NCBI GenBank assembly: GCA_022819905.1
Contig: JAJEGJ010000035.1
Coordinates: forward strand, 1-64,000
Direction: 5' to 3'
DNA from: Alphaproteobacteria bacterium
GTDB lineage: Bacteria > Pseudomonadota > Alphaproteobacteria > TMED109
Length of the DNA stretch: 64,000 nt
Positions within the stretch are counted from its first letter, which is position 1; every line of letters begins with the position of its first letter. Under the pieces are notes generated by a model. The model made no database searches, was not told the DNA's origin, and worked only from the letters and a program-made list of their open reading frames with translations. Positions 25,764 to 34,644 of this stretch are shown here, piece by piece. The translations under genes and the position numbers were made by a program.

Positions 25764-26909
25764 ATGGAGATTGAAGCTGCGACCGTCGATTTCGAGCCGA
25801 TCTTTGCGCTCGACGGGAAACTGAAGCTCCAGTCCCAGGTGGAGCTCGCCGGAACCCAGTGCGCGTACCAGACGTACGGCACGCTGAACGCCGACCGTTC
25901 CAACGCCATCATGATCTGTCACGGGCTGACCGGTGACCAGTACGTGGCCGGCACCAACCCGCTGACGGGCCGTGCGGGCTGGTGGGACCACGTCGTCGGA
26001 CCCGGGTTGGTGCTCGACACCGATCAGTACTTCGTGATCTGCACCAATGTGCTGGGGGGCTGCCTCGGAACGACGGGCCCATCGACGATCAATCCGGACA
26101 CCGGACAGCCATGGAACATGGATTTCCCGGTCTTCACGGTGGCGGACATGGTCGACCTGCAGGTCCACCTGATCGATGCGCTGGGCATCGATCAGCTGTT
26201 TGCCGTCATCGGCGCTTCGATGGGCGGGATGATGGCGCTCGACTGGGCTGCGCGCCATCCGGAACGGGTGTTCGCGTCGATCCCCGTTGCCGCGTCTTGG
26301 CGCCACACCGCCCAGAACATCGCCTTCCACGAAGTGGGCCGGCGCGCCATCACCGCCGACGCGGACTGGCACGACGGCGCCTACCGCGGCCTCGGCGTCA
26401 AGCCGGAGAAGGGCCTCGCGGCAGCCCGCATGGTGGCCCACATCACATACCTCTCCGAGACCGCCTTCCAGGAAAAGTTCGGACGCGAACTGCCGAGAGA
26501 CAGCAAGCTCTCGTTCGTGCTCGACCCCGAGTTCGAAGTGGAGCGGTACCTGGACCACCAGGGCAAGACCTTCGTGCAGCGCTTCGACGCCGCCAGCTAC
26601 ATGTACCTGACGCGGGCCATGGACTACTTCGATCTCGCTGCCCGCCACGACGGCGACCTGGCCGCGGTGTTCAAGGGCGTCGGCACCCGCTTTCTCCTCG
26701 TCTCGTTCACCAGCGACTGGCTGTTCCCGACCGCAGAGTCACGCACCATCGTGCGAGCGCTCAATGCCAATGCCGCGGACGTGAGTTTCATCGAGATCCC
26801 GGCCGACTACGGACACGACAGCTTCCTGATCGAAAGCGCCACGGACTTTCACGACGTGCTCGAGGGCTTCCTGGACGGCTCGGCTCGGCGTCGGGGGCTG
26901 AAGCCGTGA
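25764..26909 (+). CDS. metX: Homoserine O-acyltransferase (MetX)
   Basis: 381 residues from the ATG at 25764. Alpha/beta-hydrolase fold with nucleophile Ser152 in VIGASMGGMMAL, Asp318 in FTSDWLFPT and His351 in YGHDSF. ICHGLTGDQY is the family HG motif and CLGTTGPSTINP follows. It activates homoserine by O-acylation for methionine synthesis; sequence reading alone does not decide acetyl against succinyl. Overlaps metW by 4 bp (GTGA), the usual proteobacterial pair. Confidence 0.95.
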   Translation: MEIEAATVDFEPIFALDGKLKLQSQVELAGTQCAYQTYGTLNADRSNAIMICHGLTGDQYVAGTNPLTGRAGWWDHVVGPGLVLDTDQYFVICTNVLGGCLGTTGPSTINPDTGQPWNMDFPVFTVADMVDLQVHLIDALGIDQLFAVIGASMGGMMALDWAARHPERVFASIPVAASWRHTAQNIAFHEVGRRAITADADWHDGAYRGLGVKPEKGLAAARMVAHITYLSETAFQEKFGRELPRDSKLSFVLDPEFEVERYLDHQGKTFVQRFDAASYMYLTRAMDYFDLAARHDGDLAAVFKGVGTRFLLVSFTSDWLFPTAESRTIVRALNANAADVSFIEIPADYGHDSFLIESATDFHDVLEGFLDGSARRRGLKP

Positions 26910-27553
26910 GCCGCCCATCGGTACCGCGCCGCGCCGACCTCCGTCTGATCGCGGAACTGGTGACGCCCGGCGGGCGGGTGCTCGATGTCGGGTGCGGGGA
27001 CGGAACGCTCCTGGAGACGCTGGAAACCGAAAAGCAGGTGGAGGGGCAAGGGATCGAGATCCGGAACAACCGGGTCGAGGCCTGCATGCGCCGGGGGCTG
27101 ACCGTCATCCAGGGCGACGCCGACACGGACCTCCCGGACTTCCCCGACCGCGCCTTCGACTACGTCATCCTCAGCCAGGCACTCCAGAACATGCACCGAC
27201 CGCGAGAGGTGCTCGACCAACTGCTCCGGATCGGCCGACGCGCCATCGTGTCGTTCCCCAACCTCGGCCATTGGCGCGCGCGGCTGACGCTCCTCTGGCG
27301 CGGCCGCATGCCCATCGTGGAAACCAACGGCATGCCGCGGTCCTGGTATGACACGCCGAACATCCACCTTTGCACGATCCGTGACTTCCTCGTGATGTGC
27401 GAAACGCTCGGCATCACCGTGGAAGAGGGACATGCGGTCGGCAGGGACGGTTCGCTCCGACGGCTTGGTGCAGGTACCGCCTGGGAGACGTTGTGGACCC
27501 ACCAGGCCGTGTATGTGCTGACGCGGTCCCGCCGGGCTCCTAACGGTGGATGA
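26906..27553 (+). CDS. metW: MetW, methionine biosynthesis protein
   Basis: 215 residues from the GTG overlapping the metX stop. SAM-methyltransferase-like fold: RVLDVGCGDGTLLETL, then QGDADTDLPDFPDRAFDYVILSQALQNM (split) and the family motif SFPNLGHWRARL, with ETNGMPRSWYDTPNIHLCT. MetW proteins associate with and activate MetX in proteobacteria. It is convergent with the next gene and the two overlap by 14 bp at their 3' ends. Confidence 0.95.
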   Translation: MSRPSVPRRADLRLIAELVTPGGRVLDVGCGDGTLLETLETEKQVEGQGIEIRNNRVEACMRRGLTVIQGDADTDLPDFPDRAFDYVILSQALQNMHRPREVLDQLLRIGRRAIVSFPNLGHWRARLTLLWRGRMPIVETNGMPRSWYDTPNIHLCTIRDFLVMCETLGITVEEGHAVGRDGSLRRLGAGTAWETLWTHQAVYVLTRSRRAPNGG

Positions 27554-28229
27554 GGTACGGCCGAAGTTGCCTCGCCAGTCGTTCGGTCGGGATGTTCGTC
27601 GGCACGTGCAGGCGTTTCCGACCCTCGGCCAGCACGACACCGGAAAACGGCAGGGGTAACCGCTCCCAGGTCGCGGCAACCCGCAGATAAAGCGCCTGCG
27701 GCAGCGGCGGGGCGTACAGGGCACCCCAGACCTTCCGCGGCTCGAACGCGGCGGCCGCCAATCGCTGGCGAACGCCCATGGCGGTCAACGGCCGACCCTG
27801 CCGGAAAGGACTCCTGCCCAACCAGGCCCAGAGGCCAAGACGGTTGGGGACGATCAACAGGATCCGCCCCTCTGGCGCCGTCATGCGCCACACGTCGCGG
27901 AGCACGGCCGCCTCGTCCTCCGCGTTCTCCAGGGTGTGCAGCAACAAGACCCGGTCGAACACGCTGTCGGCGACGGGCAGCGCTTCCGGCTCGACCCCCA
28001 CCCGCAGGCGCCGTGACGTGGCATCGTGCTCCGGCACGCCCGGATGCAGCCCCACCACCCGGTCCGCATCCGTCGCCAGCGCGGCGAGGGCGGCGCCGGC
28101 CGGTCCAAGTACCGCGACCCGAAGCCCGTGGTAGTCGCTCCAGCCCGCCTCCACTGCGGCGATCAGGAGGCGCGCCGCCTCCGAACCCCGCGGTGTCCGG
28201 TAGAAGCGAGCCGTCGCGTCCGGCGACAC
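27540..28229 (-). CDS. Class-I SAM-dependent methyltransferase
   Basis: 229 residues. The nucleotide-binding motif is degenerate (VAVLGPAGAALAAL in place of a GxGxG loop). Later motifs are clear: FDRVLLLHTLENAEDEAAVLRDVWRMTAPEGRILLIVPNR (split) and SPFRQGRPLT. The C-terminal part is basic (FSGVVLAEGRKRLHV). In alphaproteobacteria a protein of this shape is often encoded beside a glyoxalase II gene, which is absent here. The substrate is unknown. Overlaps metW at the 3' ends. Confidence 0.75.
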   Translation of the reverse strand: MSPDATARFYRTPRGSEAARLLIAAVEAGWSDYHGLRVAVLGPAGAALAALATDADRVVGLHPGVPEHDATSRRLRVGVEPEALPVADSVFDRVLLLHTLENAEDEAAVLRDVWRMTAPEGRILLIVPNRLGLWAWLGRSPFRQGRPLTAMGVRQRLAAAAFEPRKVWGALYAPPLPQALYLRVAATWERLPLPFSGVVLAEGRKRLHVPTNIPTERLARQLRPYLIHR

Positions 28230-28248
28230 CGGCCTGCCTGTTGTACCC

Positions 28249-28650
28249 CTACGGAGCTACCTTGAACCCCTCGTCGACCGGCACCTGGTAGCCGTTGACC
28301 AGCGCATTCGTCTGGTTGGCCATGCCCGCCACGGCCAGGAGTTCGCCGATCATCGCGTCGGTCGCGCCGAGCTTCCGGGCGGCGGCGGTATGCGAGTGAA
28401 CGCAGTACTCGCACGCATTCGTCGCACTGACCGCGAGGTACACGAGCTCCTTGACCAGCGGGTCGAGCGCCCCCTCTCCCATCACCTCCTTGAGCGACTC
28501 CCAGGTCCGCTCCAGGGTCGGCGGATGGTTGGCCAGCGCCTTCCAGAAGTTGTTGACCCGCTTGAGGTTACGGGTCTTCATGATGTCGTCGAAGACCGCC
28601 TGTACCTCGGCCGGTGCATCCTCGTACTCGATCAGGGGAACGGTTGCCAT
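28249..28650 (-). CDS. Carboxymuconolactone decarboxylase / AhpD-like protein
   Basis: 133 residues. The redox motif is CEYCVHSH (CxxCxxxH) in ATNACEYCVHSHTAAARKLG, typical of AhpD-like alkylhydroperoxidase proteins. Probably a small helical protein that reduces peroxides or peroxiredoxins; true lactone decarboxylase activity is unlikely given the CxxC. Upstream on the same strand by 30 bp is the class-III aminotransferase. Confidence 0.85.
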   Translation of the reverse strand: MATVPLIEYEDAPAEVQAVFDDIMKTRNLKRVNNFWKALANHPPTLERTWESLKEVMGEGALDPLVKELVYLAVSATNACEYCVHSHTAAARKLGATDAMIGELLAVAGMANQTNALVNGYQVPVDEGFKVAP

Positions 28651-28679
28651 GATGACTGTCCTCGCGCCGGGAACCGAAC

Positions 28680-30047
28680 TCAGTCCGTCGCCTCGATGGC
28701 CGAACGGAGCGTGGCAAACAGGCGGTCGATCTCTGCGCCGGAGATGATCAGCGGCGGCGAGACCGCGATCGTGTCCTGCGTGTAGCGCACCAGCACGCCC
28801 GCCTCGTAGCAGCGCATGAACACCTCGCGTGCACGTTCGCCGGGTTCTCCCTCCCGGGATTGCAGCTCGACGCCGACCATGAAACCGAGATTGCGTACGT
28901 CCACGACATGCTCGACGGAATCGAGCGTGTGCGCTGCCTCTTCGAAGGGAAGGGCCTTGGCGGCCGCTCCCTCGAAGATCTGTTCGTCTCGGTACAGGTC
29001 CAGCGTCGCCAGTGCTGCGGCGCAGGCAAGCGGATGTCCGGAATACGTGTACCCGTGGAACAGCTCGATGATGTTCTCCGGGCCCGTCATCAGGGCATCG
29101 TGAATCGGCTTGCGCACCCCGACGGCGCCCATCGGGACGGTCGCGTTGGTCAGACCCTTGGCGATGGTCATGAGATCCGGCTGGACGCCGAACCGGTCAG
29201 CGGCGAACGCCGCGCCCAGGCGCCCGAAGCCGCAGATCACCTCGTCGAAGATCAGCAGGATTCCGTGGTCATCACAATGGGACCGGAGCCGTTCCAGATA
29301 TCCGACCGGCGGGACCAGGACCCCGGTGGAGCCGGCAACGGGCTCGACGATCACGGCGGCGATACGCTCCGCTCCGTGCCGCTCGACGATCTCCAGCAGT
29401 GCGTCGGCCCGCTCGGCCCCGTGCTCCGGCTGACCGCGGCTGAAGGCGTTCAGGTCGGGAAGATGCGTGTCCGGCAGGTGATCGACCGCCGGCAGCAGGT
29501 TGGGGAACTGGCGCTGGTTCGCCGCAATTCCGCCGACCGAGAGGCCGCCGAAGTTGACCCCGTGGTAGCCCCGCTGGCGTCCGACCAGGATGGTGCGCTC
29601 GGTGTCGCCTCGCGCCTGGTGGTAGGCCAGCGCGATCTTGAGGGCAGTGTCCACCGACTCCGACCCGGAATTCGTGAAGAACACGTGATCCATGTCACCG
29701 GGAAGGAGCTCGCGCAGGCGGCTGGCGAGCAGGAACGTCTTGGGGTGACTCATCTGGAAAGCGGTCGCGTAGTCGAGTTCCGCGACCTGGCGCTGGACCG
29801 CTTCCACGATTTCCCGGCGACAGTGGCCGGCGTTGACGGCCCAGAGGCCGGCGGAGCCGTCGAGGAGCCGCCGACCGTCCGTGGTCCGGTAGTACATTCC
29901 TTCGGCGGCTTGCAGCAAGCGGGGCGCGCGCTTGAACTGGCGGTTCGCCGTGAACGGAAGCCAGTAGGCATCGAGATCGTTTGGAGCAACCGCTTCCGAG
30001 GAGGGCGTCTCGGAGAAGGTGTGCACAAGCTTGGGGACGACGCTCAT
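28680..30047 (-). CDS. Class-III aminotransferase (beta-alanine/omega-amino acid:pyruvate type)
   Basis: 455 residues. PLP Lys297 in LMTIAKGLTN, Asp268 in LIFDEVICGFGRLG, the TNSGSESVDTALK phosphate-binding loop and YHGVNFGGLSVGGI. The N-terminal DLDAYWLPFTANRQFKR is characteristic of omega-amino acid:pyruvate aminotransferases. It transfers an amino group from a distal amine to pyruvate. Probably co-transcribed with the AhpD-like gene. The exact donor is not readable from sequence. Confidence 0.88.
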   Translation of the reverse strand: MSVVPKLVHTFSETPSSEAVAPNDLDAYWLPFTANRQFKRAPRLLQAAEGMYYRTTDGRRLLDGSAGLWAVNAGHCRREIVEAVQRQVAELDYATAFQMSHPKTFLLASRLRELLPGDMDHVFFTNSGSESVDTALKIALAYHQARGDTERTILVGRQRGYHGVNFGGLSVGGIAANQRQFPNLLPAVDHLPDTHLPDLNAFSRGQPEHGAERADALLEIVERHGAERIAAVIVEPVAGSTGVLVPPVGYLERLRSHCDDHGILLIFDEVICGFGRLGAAFAADRFGVQPDLMTIAKGLTNATVPMGAVGVRKPIHDALMTGPENIIELFHGYTYSGHPLACAAALATLDLYRDEQIFEGAAAKALPFEEAAHTLDSVEHVVDVRNLGFMVGVELQSREGEPGERAREVFMRCYEAGVLVRYTQDTIAVSPPLIISGAEIDRLFATLRSAIEATD

Positions 30048-30270
30048 GGGAGTTCTCGCAGTGTTGATCCCGTCATTCTAGGCTTCCCGTCCACGCCCGC
30101 GCAGGCGGTCCCCGCCGAACGGGGACAGCTGCGAACATTCAGTCGTCAATTCCGGGGCTTACCCGTTGTCGTCGAGCGGCTAGCGACCGGCTTTCCCGGC
30201 CGCGTTCCGCCCCGTCGGTGACTCTCGCCCGGCGTTCCGGCTCGGCGACCGGCGGCCCTTGCGGCCGCGC

Positions 30271-31044
30271 TTACACGACTGCTGCCATGCCGCCGTCAAG
30301 GTTGACCGCGGTGCCGGTGATGTAGGCGGCTCGATCGGATACCAGGAACGCGACCAGATCGGCGTATTCCGCTTCTTCGCCGATGCGGCCAAGCGGCACG
30401 GACGCCGACAGCTCCTGGTAGAGCTCCTCGACAGGCCGCCCGGCGGCGCGCCGGACCCACTGCTCGCTCTTCAGCAACCCGATGCAGATGGTGTTGACCC
30501 GGATCTGGTCGGCCGCGTACTCGTTGGCAAGCGACTTGGTCAGGTTGATGCCGGCGGCCCGGGAAACGCTGGTCGGCAACGCGCGCGCCAGTGGCGCCTT
30601 GCCGCCGACGATTGTCGCGTTGACGATGCTGCCACCGCCGCGGGCGCGCATGATCGGCACCACGAGCCGGCACACGCGCACCGCCCCCATCACCTTGAGA
30701 TCAAGGTCTTCCTGCCAGGCCGCGTCGTCCACTTCCTCCAGCGAGGCGGCAGCCGACTTGCCGGCGTTGTTGACCGCGATGTCCACACCGCCGAAGCGGT
30801 CCACGGCCGCCCCGACAAACCGTTCGATGTCGGCGGCCTTCGACACGTCGGCAGGTACCGCGAGGACCTCGGATCCGGTCGTGGAGGCAATCGTTTCGGC
30901 GACGTCGCGGAGATGTGCCTCCCGGCGCGCGCAGATCGCCACCTTGCAGCCTTCCGCCGCCAGTTTTTCCGCGGTCGCGCGGCCCAGCCCGTCGCTTGCG
31001 CCGGTAATGATTGCAACACGATTTTTGAGTCCCAGTTCAAGCAT
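30271..31044 (-). CDS. Short-chain dehydrogenase/reductase family protein with altered active site
   Basis: 257 residues from the ATG at 31044. The Rossmann part is intact: TGASDGLG (14-21), D66 in PADVS and NNAG (92-95). The active site is not standard: where YxxxK is expected the sequence is T-S-V-S-R (Thr158, Arg162), and the catalytic Ser region reads VNATIVGG. The C-terminus YITGTAVNLDGGMAAVV is normal. A related SDR subgroup with VxRAAGI at this place seems to exist, so this may be a natural variant and not decay. It may bind NAD(P) without being a classical dehydrogenase. Confidence 0.8.
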   Translation of the reverse strand: MLELGLKNRVAIITGASDGLGRATAEKLAAEGCKVAICARREAHLRDVAETIASTTGSEVLAVPADVSKAADIERFVGAAVDRFGGVDIAVNNAGKSAAASLEEVDDAAWQEDLDLKVMGAVRVCRLVVPIMRARGGGSIVNATIVGGKAPLARALPTSVSRAAGINLTKSLANEYAADQIRVNTICIGLLKSEQWVRRAAGRPVEELYQELSASVPLGRIGEEAEYADLVAFLVSDRAAYITGTAVNLDGGMAAVV

Positions 31045-31454
31045 TCCGCTTGCTCCCCTGCAGCAGCACCCTCCGGCCGGCTCGCGGATCCGACGGACCA
31101 GGCCAGCGGCCCGCAGTCCTACCCCAGAGATGGGTGAGCCCACAAGGGCGCGGGTGCACAGGGATGCCGTGAAACGCCCGTTCCGCCCCGGCTGATACCA
31201 TTCTGGACAACGTCTGTGGACGCTGACGGGAACGCCGGCAGGAGAGCGGGCCGGCGCCCGGTCGGAGACACGCAGCCCGTGCGCCTCGCCGCCGCCGTGC
31301 ACGTTGGCCGGGAGGCGGCCTCCCGTCGAGCGGGGGCGCGGCCGCGCGGCTGTCAAAGCCGGCATCGTGGTCGCAAGGCGACATGGTGCGCGGGGATTGC
31401 CCCCATCACGTGGATGGTGACGGAACGATCCCGAACAACGGAAAGGGCTTGCCA
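31045..31454. other. Divergent intergenic region
   Basis: 410 bp between the SDR gene and the DUF899 gene. No additional gene, RNA or clear regulatory site was recognised. Confidence 0.4.
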
Positions 31455-32057
31455 ATGGCACAGGACAAGATCGTCGAACTCGAGCGGAAAATCTGGGAGC
31501 TGACGAGCGAACTCACCGCATTGCGCAAGGCGAGCTCGGATACGCCCGTTCCGGACTACACCTTTCAGACCCAGGAAGGAGAAGCGACTCTGCGCGACCT
31601 GTTCGGCGGTCGAGACAAGCTGCTCGCCATCCACAACATGGGCCAAGGCTGCCGCTACTGCACATTGTGGGCTGACGGGTTCAACGGTCTGCTGCCGCAT
31701 CTGGAGTCGGCGATGGCGGTGGTCCTGGTGTCGAAGGACCCGCCGGACGTCCAGCGGAAGTTCGCCAATGCGCGCGGCTGGCGTTTCCGGCTCGCCTCCC
31801 ACGGCGGCGGCGACTACCTCGGCGAGCAAGGCGTCGTGAAGGGCGGCGACAACGACCCGGGCGCCGTGCTGTATCAACGCGATGGCGGCACGATCCTCCG
31901 CAGGAACGCGTGCGTGTTTGGCCCAGGCGACCTGTACTGCGCGCTGTGGGGGCTCCTAGGGCTGGCGGGCTTGGACGCCTCCGACTGGACACCCCAATTC
32001 AACTATTGGCAGCGTCCCGCGCAGCTCGACGACGGCGGTAAGGACGTGCTGGACTGA
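31455..32057 (+). CDS. DUF899 thioredoxin-like protein
   Basis: 200 residues from the ATG at 31455. It starts with a short coiled helix (VELERKIWELTSELTALRKA) and continues into a thioredoxin-like fold with LAIHNMGQGCRYCTLWADGFNG, in which GCRYC holds the two cysteines, and VFGPGDLYCALW near the C-terminus. Members of this family are thought to be redox or dithiol proteins, but their reaction is not established. Monocistronic, by position. Confidence 0.82.
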   Translation: MAQDKIVELERKIWELTSELTALRKASSDTPVPDYTFQTQEGEATLRDLFGGRDKLLAIHNMGQGCRYCTLWADGFNGLLPHLESAMAVVLVSKDPPDVQRKFANARGWRFRLASHGGGDYLGEQGVVKGGDNDPGAVLYQRDGGTILRRNACVFGPGDLYCALWGLLGLAGLDASDWTPQFNYWQRPAQLDDGGKDVLD

Positions 32058-32140
32058 GAAGATCCGCCGGGAGCGGGCCCGCCCGCGCTCGAGAGATGGC
32101 GAAGCGCCTAGCCCCGGACATGTGCCCCTATGCTTGAACC

Positions 32141-33661
32141 ATGAACCCACCGTGCGCAGTGACGGCCCTGCTGGCCGGCGGCGAGAGTGACGGGCCGGCG
32201 CTCGTCGAGCCGGGTCGCGCCACCATCACGTACAACGACTTGCAGCAGTTGATCACGGCCACCCGCGCCGAGCTGCACAGGTGCGGCATCGGACGGGGGA
32301 TGCGGATCGCGCTCCAGCTGGCCAACGGGCCCGTCATGGCAACGGCATTCCTGGCCGCCAGCGCCACCGGGACCGCCGCCCCCCTCAATCCGGCGCTCCG
32401 CCGGGAGGAATGCGACTTCTACCTCGCCGACACCAGGGCGGCGGCGCTGATCGCCGACGCCGAGGCGGACGGTCCCGCGGTCGCGGCGGCAGAAGCACTC
32501 GATATCCCGGTGATCCGCGTGCACGCGGATGTGGCCACGGCCGGCGGATTTCGCGTGGAAGGCCCGAACGGCGCTGCCCCACCCGACCGCGCGCCCGCAA
32601 CGTTCGACGATGTCGCGTTGCTACTGCATACGTCGGGCACGACGGCGCGGCCGAAGCTGGTGCCCCTGACGCACGCGAACCTGCAGGCGTCCGCCCGCAA
32701 TATCGCCAGCACCCTGGAACTGACGTCCGGGGACCGCTGCCTGAACGTGATGCCGCTCTTTCACATCCATGGCCTTGTCGCCTGTCTTGCCGCGCCGTTG
32801 TCCGCCGGTGGATCGGTGGTCGTGCCGCCGGGCTTTGATGCGTTCACCTTCTTCCGCTGGCTCATCGACGCGGCTCCGACCTGGTACTCCGCGGTCCCGA
32901 CGATGCACCAGGCGATCCTCACGCGCGCCGCACGGAACCGGGCCGCCATCGGCAACAGCCCGCTGCGCTTCATCCGCTCGAGCAGCGCCTCCCTGCCCCC
33001 GATCGTCATGACTGAGCTGGAGGAGACCTTTGGGATACCGGTGATCGAAAGCTACGGGATGACCGAGGCCGCCCACCAGATGGCCTCGAACCCGCTGCCG
33101 CCGGCCGTCCGGAAGCCGGGCTCCGTGGGCCTGGCTGCGGGACCGGACGTCGCCATCATGGATCCGGACGGAAACCTGTTGGCGCGCGAAACTGTCGGCG
33201 AAGTGGTCATCCGGGGCTCCAACGTCACGGCCGGCTATCTCGAGCGCCCGGAAGCCAACGCCGAAGCGTTCACCGACGGGTGGTTCAGGACCGGCGACCT
33301 CGGACGGCTGGACGACGACGGCTATCTGTTCCTCGAAGGCCGGATCAAGGAAATCGTCAATCGTGGCGGCGAAAAGATCAGTCCGCGCGAAATCGACGAG
33401 GCCCTGCTGGCGCATCCTGACGTGGCGCAGGCGGTCGCGTTCGCGGTGCCGCACCCCAAGCTCGGCGAAGATCTCGCGGCGGCGGTCGTGGCCGCCGACG
33501 GCAGGGAGCCGACACCGGAGGAACTCCGGCAGTTTGTCGCGGAGCGCGTGGCGGCGTTCAAGGTGCCTCGCAAGGTGCTGATCGTCGACGAGATCCCCAA
33601 GGGACCAACCGGCAAGCTTCAGCGAATCGGGCTCGCCAGGCAGCTCGGGCTCGCATCGTGA
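32141..33661 (+). CDS. AMP-dependent acyl-CoA synthetase (oxalyl-CoA synthetase-like)
   Basis: 506 residues. ATP-binding P-loop LLLHTSGTTARPKLVPLTH, FHIHGL, SYGMTEAAHQM, the TGDLGRLD motif, the hinge GRIKEIVNRGGEKISP and the catalytic lysine region PKGPTGKLQR (GPTGK). The combination HIHGL, NPLPPAVRKPGSVG and the short length resembles oxalate-CoA ligases (Pcs60/AAE3), but other short acids are possible. A GTGA overlap couples it to the next gene, a ketopantoate-reductase-like protein. Confidence 0.88.
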   Translation: MNPPCAVTALLAGGESDGPALVEPGRATITYNDLQQLITATRAELHRCGIGRGMRIALQLANGPVMATAFLAASATGTAAPLNPALRREECDFYLADTRAAALIADAEADGPAVAAAEALDIPVIRVHADVATAGGFRVEGPNGAAPPDRAPATFDDVALLLHTSGTTARPKLVPLTHANLQASARNIASTLELTSGDRCLNVMPLFHIHGLVACLAAPLSAGGSVVVPPGFDAFTFFRWLIDAAPTWYSAVPTMHQAILTRAARNRAAIGNSPLRFIRSSSASLPPIVMTELEETFGIPVIESYGMTEAAHQMASNPLPPAVRKPGSVGLAAGPDVAIMDPDGNLLARETVGEVVIRGSNVTAGYLERPEANAEAFTDGWFRTGDLGRLDDDGYLFLEGRIKEIVNRGGEKISPREIDEALLAHPDVAQAVAFAVPHPKLGEDLAAAVVAADGREPTPEELRQFVAERVAAFKVPRKVLIVDEIPKGPTGKLQRIGLARQLGLAS

Positions 33662-34644
33662 AGGTCTGCGTGTTCGGGGCGGGCGCCATCGGCGGCCTCG
33701 TGGGCGCCCGGCTCGCACGGAACGGTGTCGATGTCTCGCTGATCGCCCGGGGGCCGCACCTCGCGGCCATGCGCGAACGGGGCTTGCGCTGCAGCGGGAT
33801 CGACCCCGACGACGACTTCACCGTGCAGCTTCCGGCGACGGACGATCCGGCAGAACTCGGCGTCCAGGACGTCGTGGTCGTGGGCCTGAAAGCGCACTCG
33901 GCGGCCGAAGCCGCCGACACGATGACCCCGCTCCTCGGTCCCGACACGGCCGTGGTGCCGGCCGTCAACGGCTTTCCGTGGTGGTATTTCCACGGGTTCG
34001 GAGATCCGTACGAGGGACACCAGGTCCATGCCGTCGACCCCGGGGGCGCGCAGTGGAAGGCGATCGGTCCCGACCGGGTGGTGGGTTGCGTGGTGTATCC
34101 CGCGGCCGACCTGCCCGCCCCCGGCCACGTGCGCCATACCGAGGGCAGCCGCATGCTGGTCGGAGAACCGGACGGCGCGGTCAGCGACCGCGCCCGGGGC
34201 ATTGGACGCATGCTGACCGAGGCCGGCTTCCGGGCGCCGGTTCGCCGCAACCTGCGGAGCGACGTCTGGATGAAACTCTGGGGCAACCTCGCGTTCAACC
34301 CGGTCAGCGCCCTTACGGGCGGAACGCTGGAGGAGCTTGCCGCTGATCCGGCAGTGCGCAGCGTCATCCGGGCGATGATGCAGGAAGGCGAGCAGGTCGC
34401 GAACGCGCTCGGCGTCAAGTTCCCGCTTGACATCGAGACCCGGATCGATGGCGCCGGCGCCGTCGGGCCGCACAAGTCCTCGACGCTGCAGGATCTGGAG
34501 CAGGGCCGGCCACTCGAGATCGACGCCCTGACCCTTGCCGTCTCCGAAGTCGGGAAGCTGGTCGGAGTCGAGACTCCGACGATCGACCTTGTCTACGCCC
34601 TGGTCCGGCAGCGTGCGGTCACGAAGGGATGCATGCCGGCGTGA
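33658..34644 (+). CDS. Ketopantoate reductase family protein (2-dehydropantoate 2-reductase-like)
   Basis: 328 residues from a GTG overlapping the ligase stop. N-terminal NAD(P) motif VFGAGAIGGLVGARLARNG, then VVGLKAHS, and the C-terminal ApbA_C domain with KLWGNLAFNPVSALTGG and KSSTLQDLEQGRPLEID. The WWYFHGFG insertion and PEQ-like changes suggest a paralogue rather than the pantothenate enzyme itself. Translational coupling to the CoA ligase suggests a shared small-acid pathway. Confidence 0.85.
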   Translation: MKVCVFGAGAIGGLVGARLARNGVDVSLIARGPHLAAMRERGLRCSGIDPDDDFTVQLPATDDPAELGVQDVVVVGLKAHSAAEAADTMTPLLGPDTAVVPAVNGFPWWYFHGFGDPYEGHQVHAVDPGGAQWKAIGPDRVVGCVVYPAADLPAPGHVRHTEGSRMLVGEPDGAVSDRARGIGRMLTEAGFRAPVRRNLRSDVWMKLWGNLAFNPVSALTGGTLEELAADPAVRSVIRAMMQEGEQVANALGVKFPLDIETRIDGAGAVGPHKSSTLQDLEQGRPLEIDALTLAVSEVGKLVGVETPTIDLVYALVRQRAVTKGCMPA

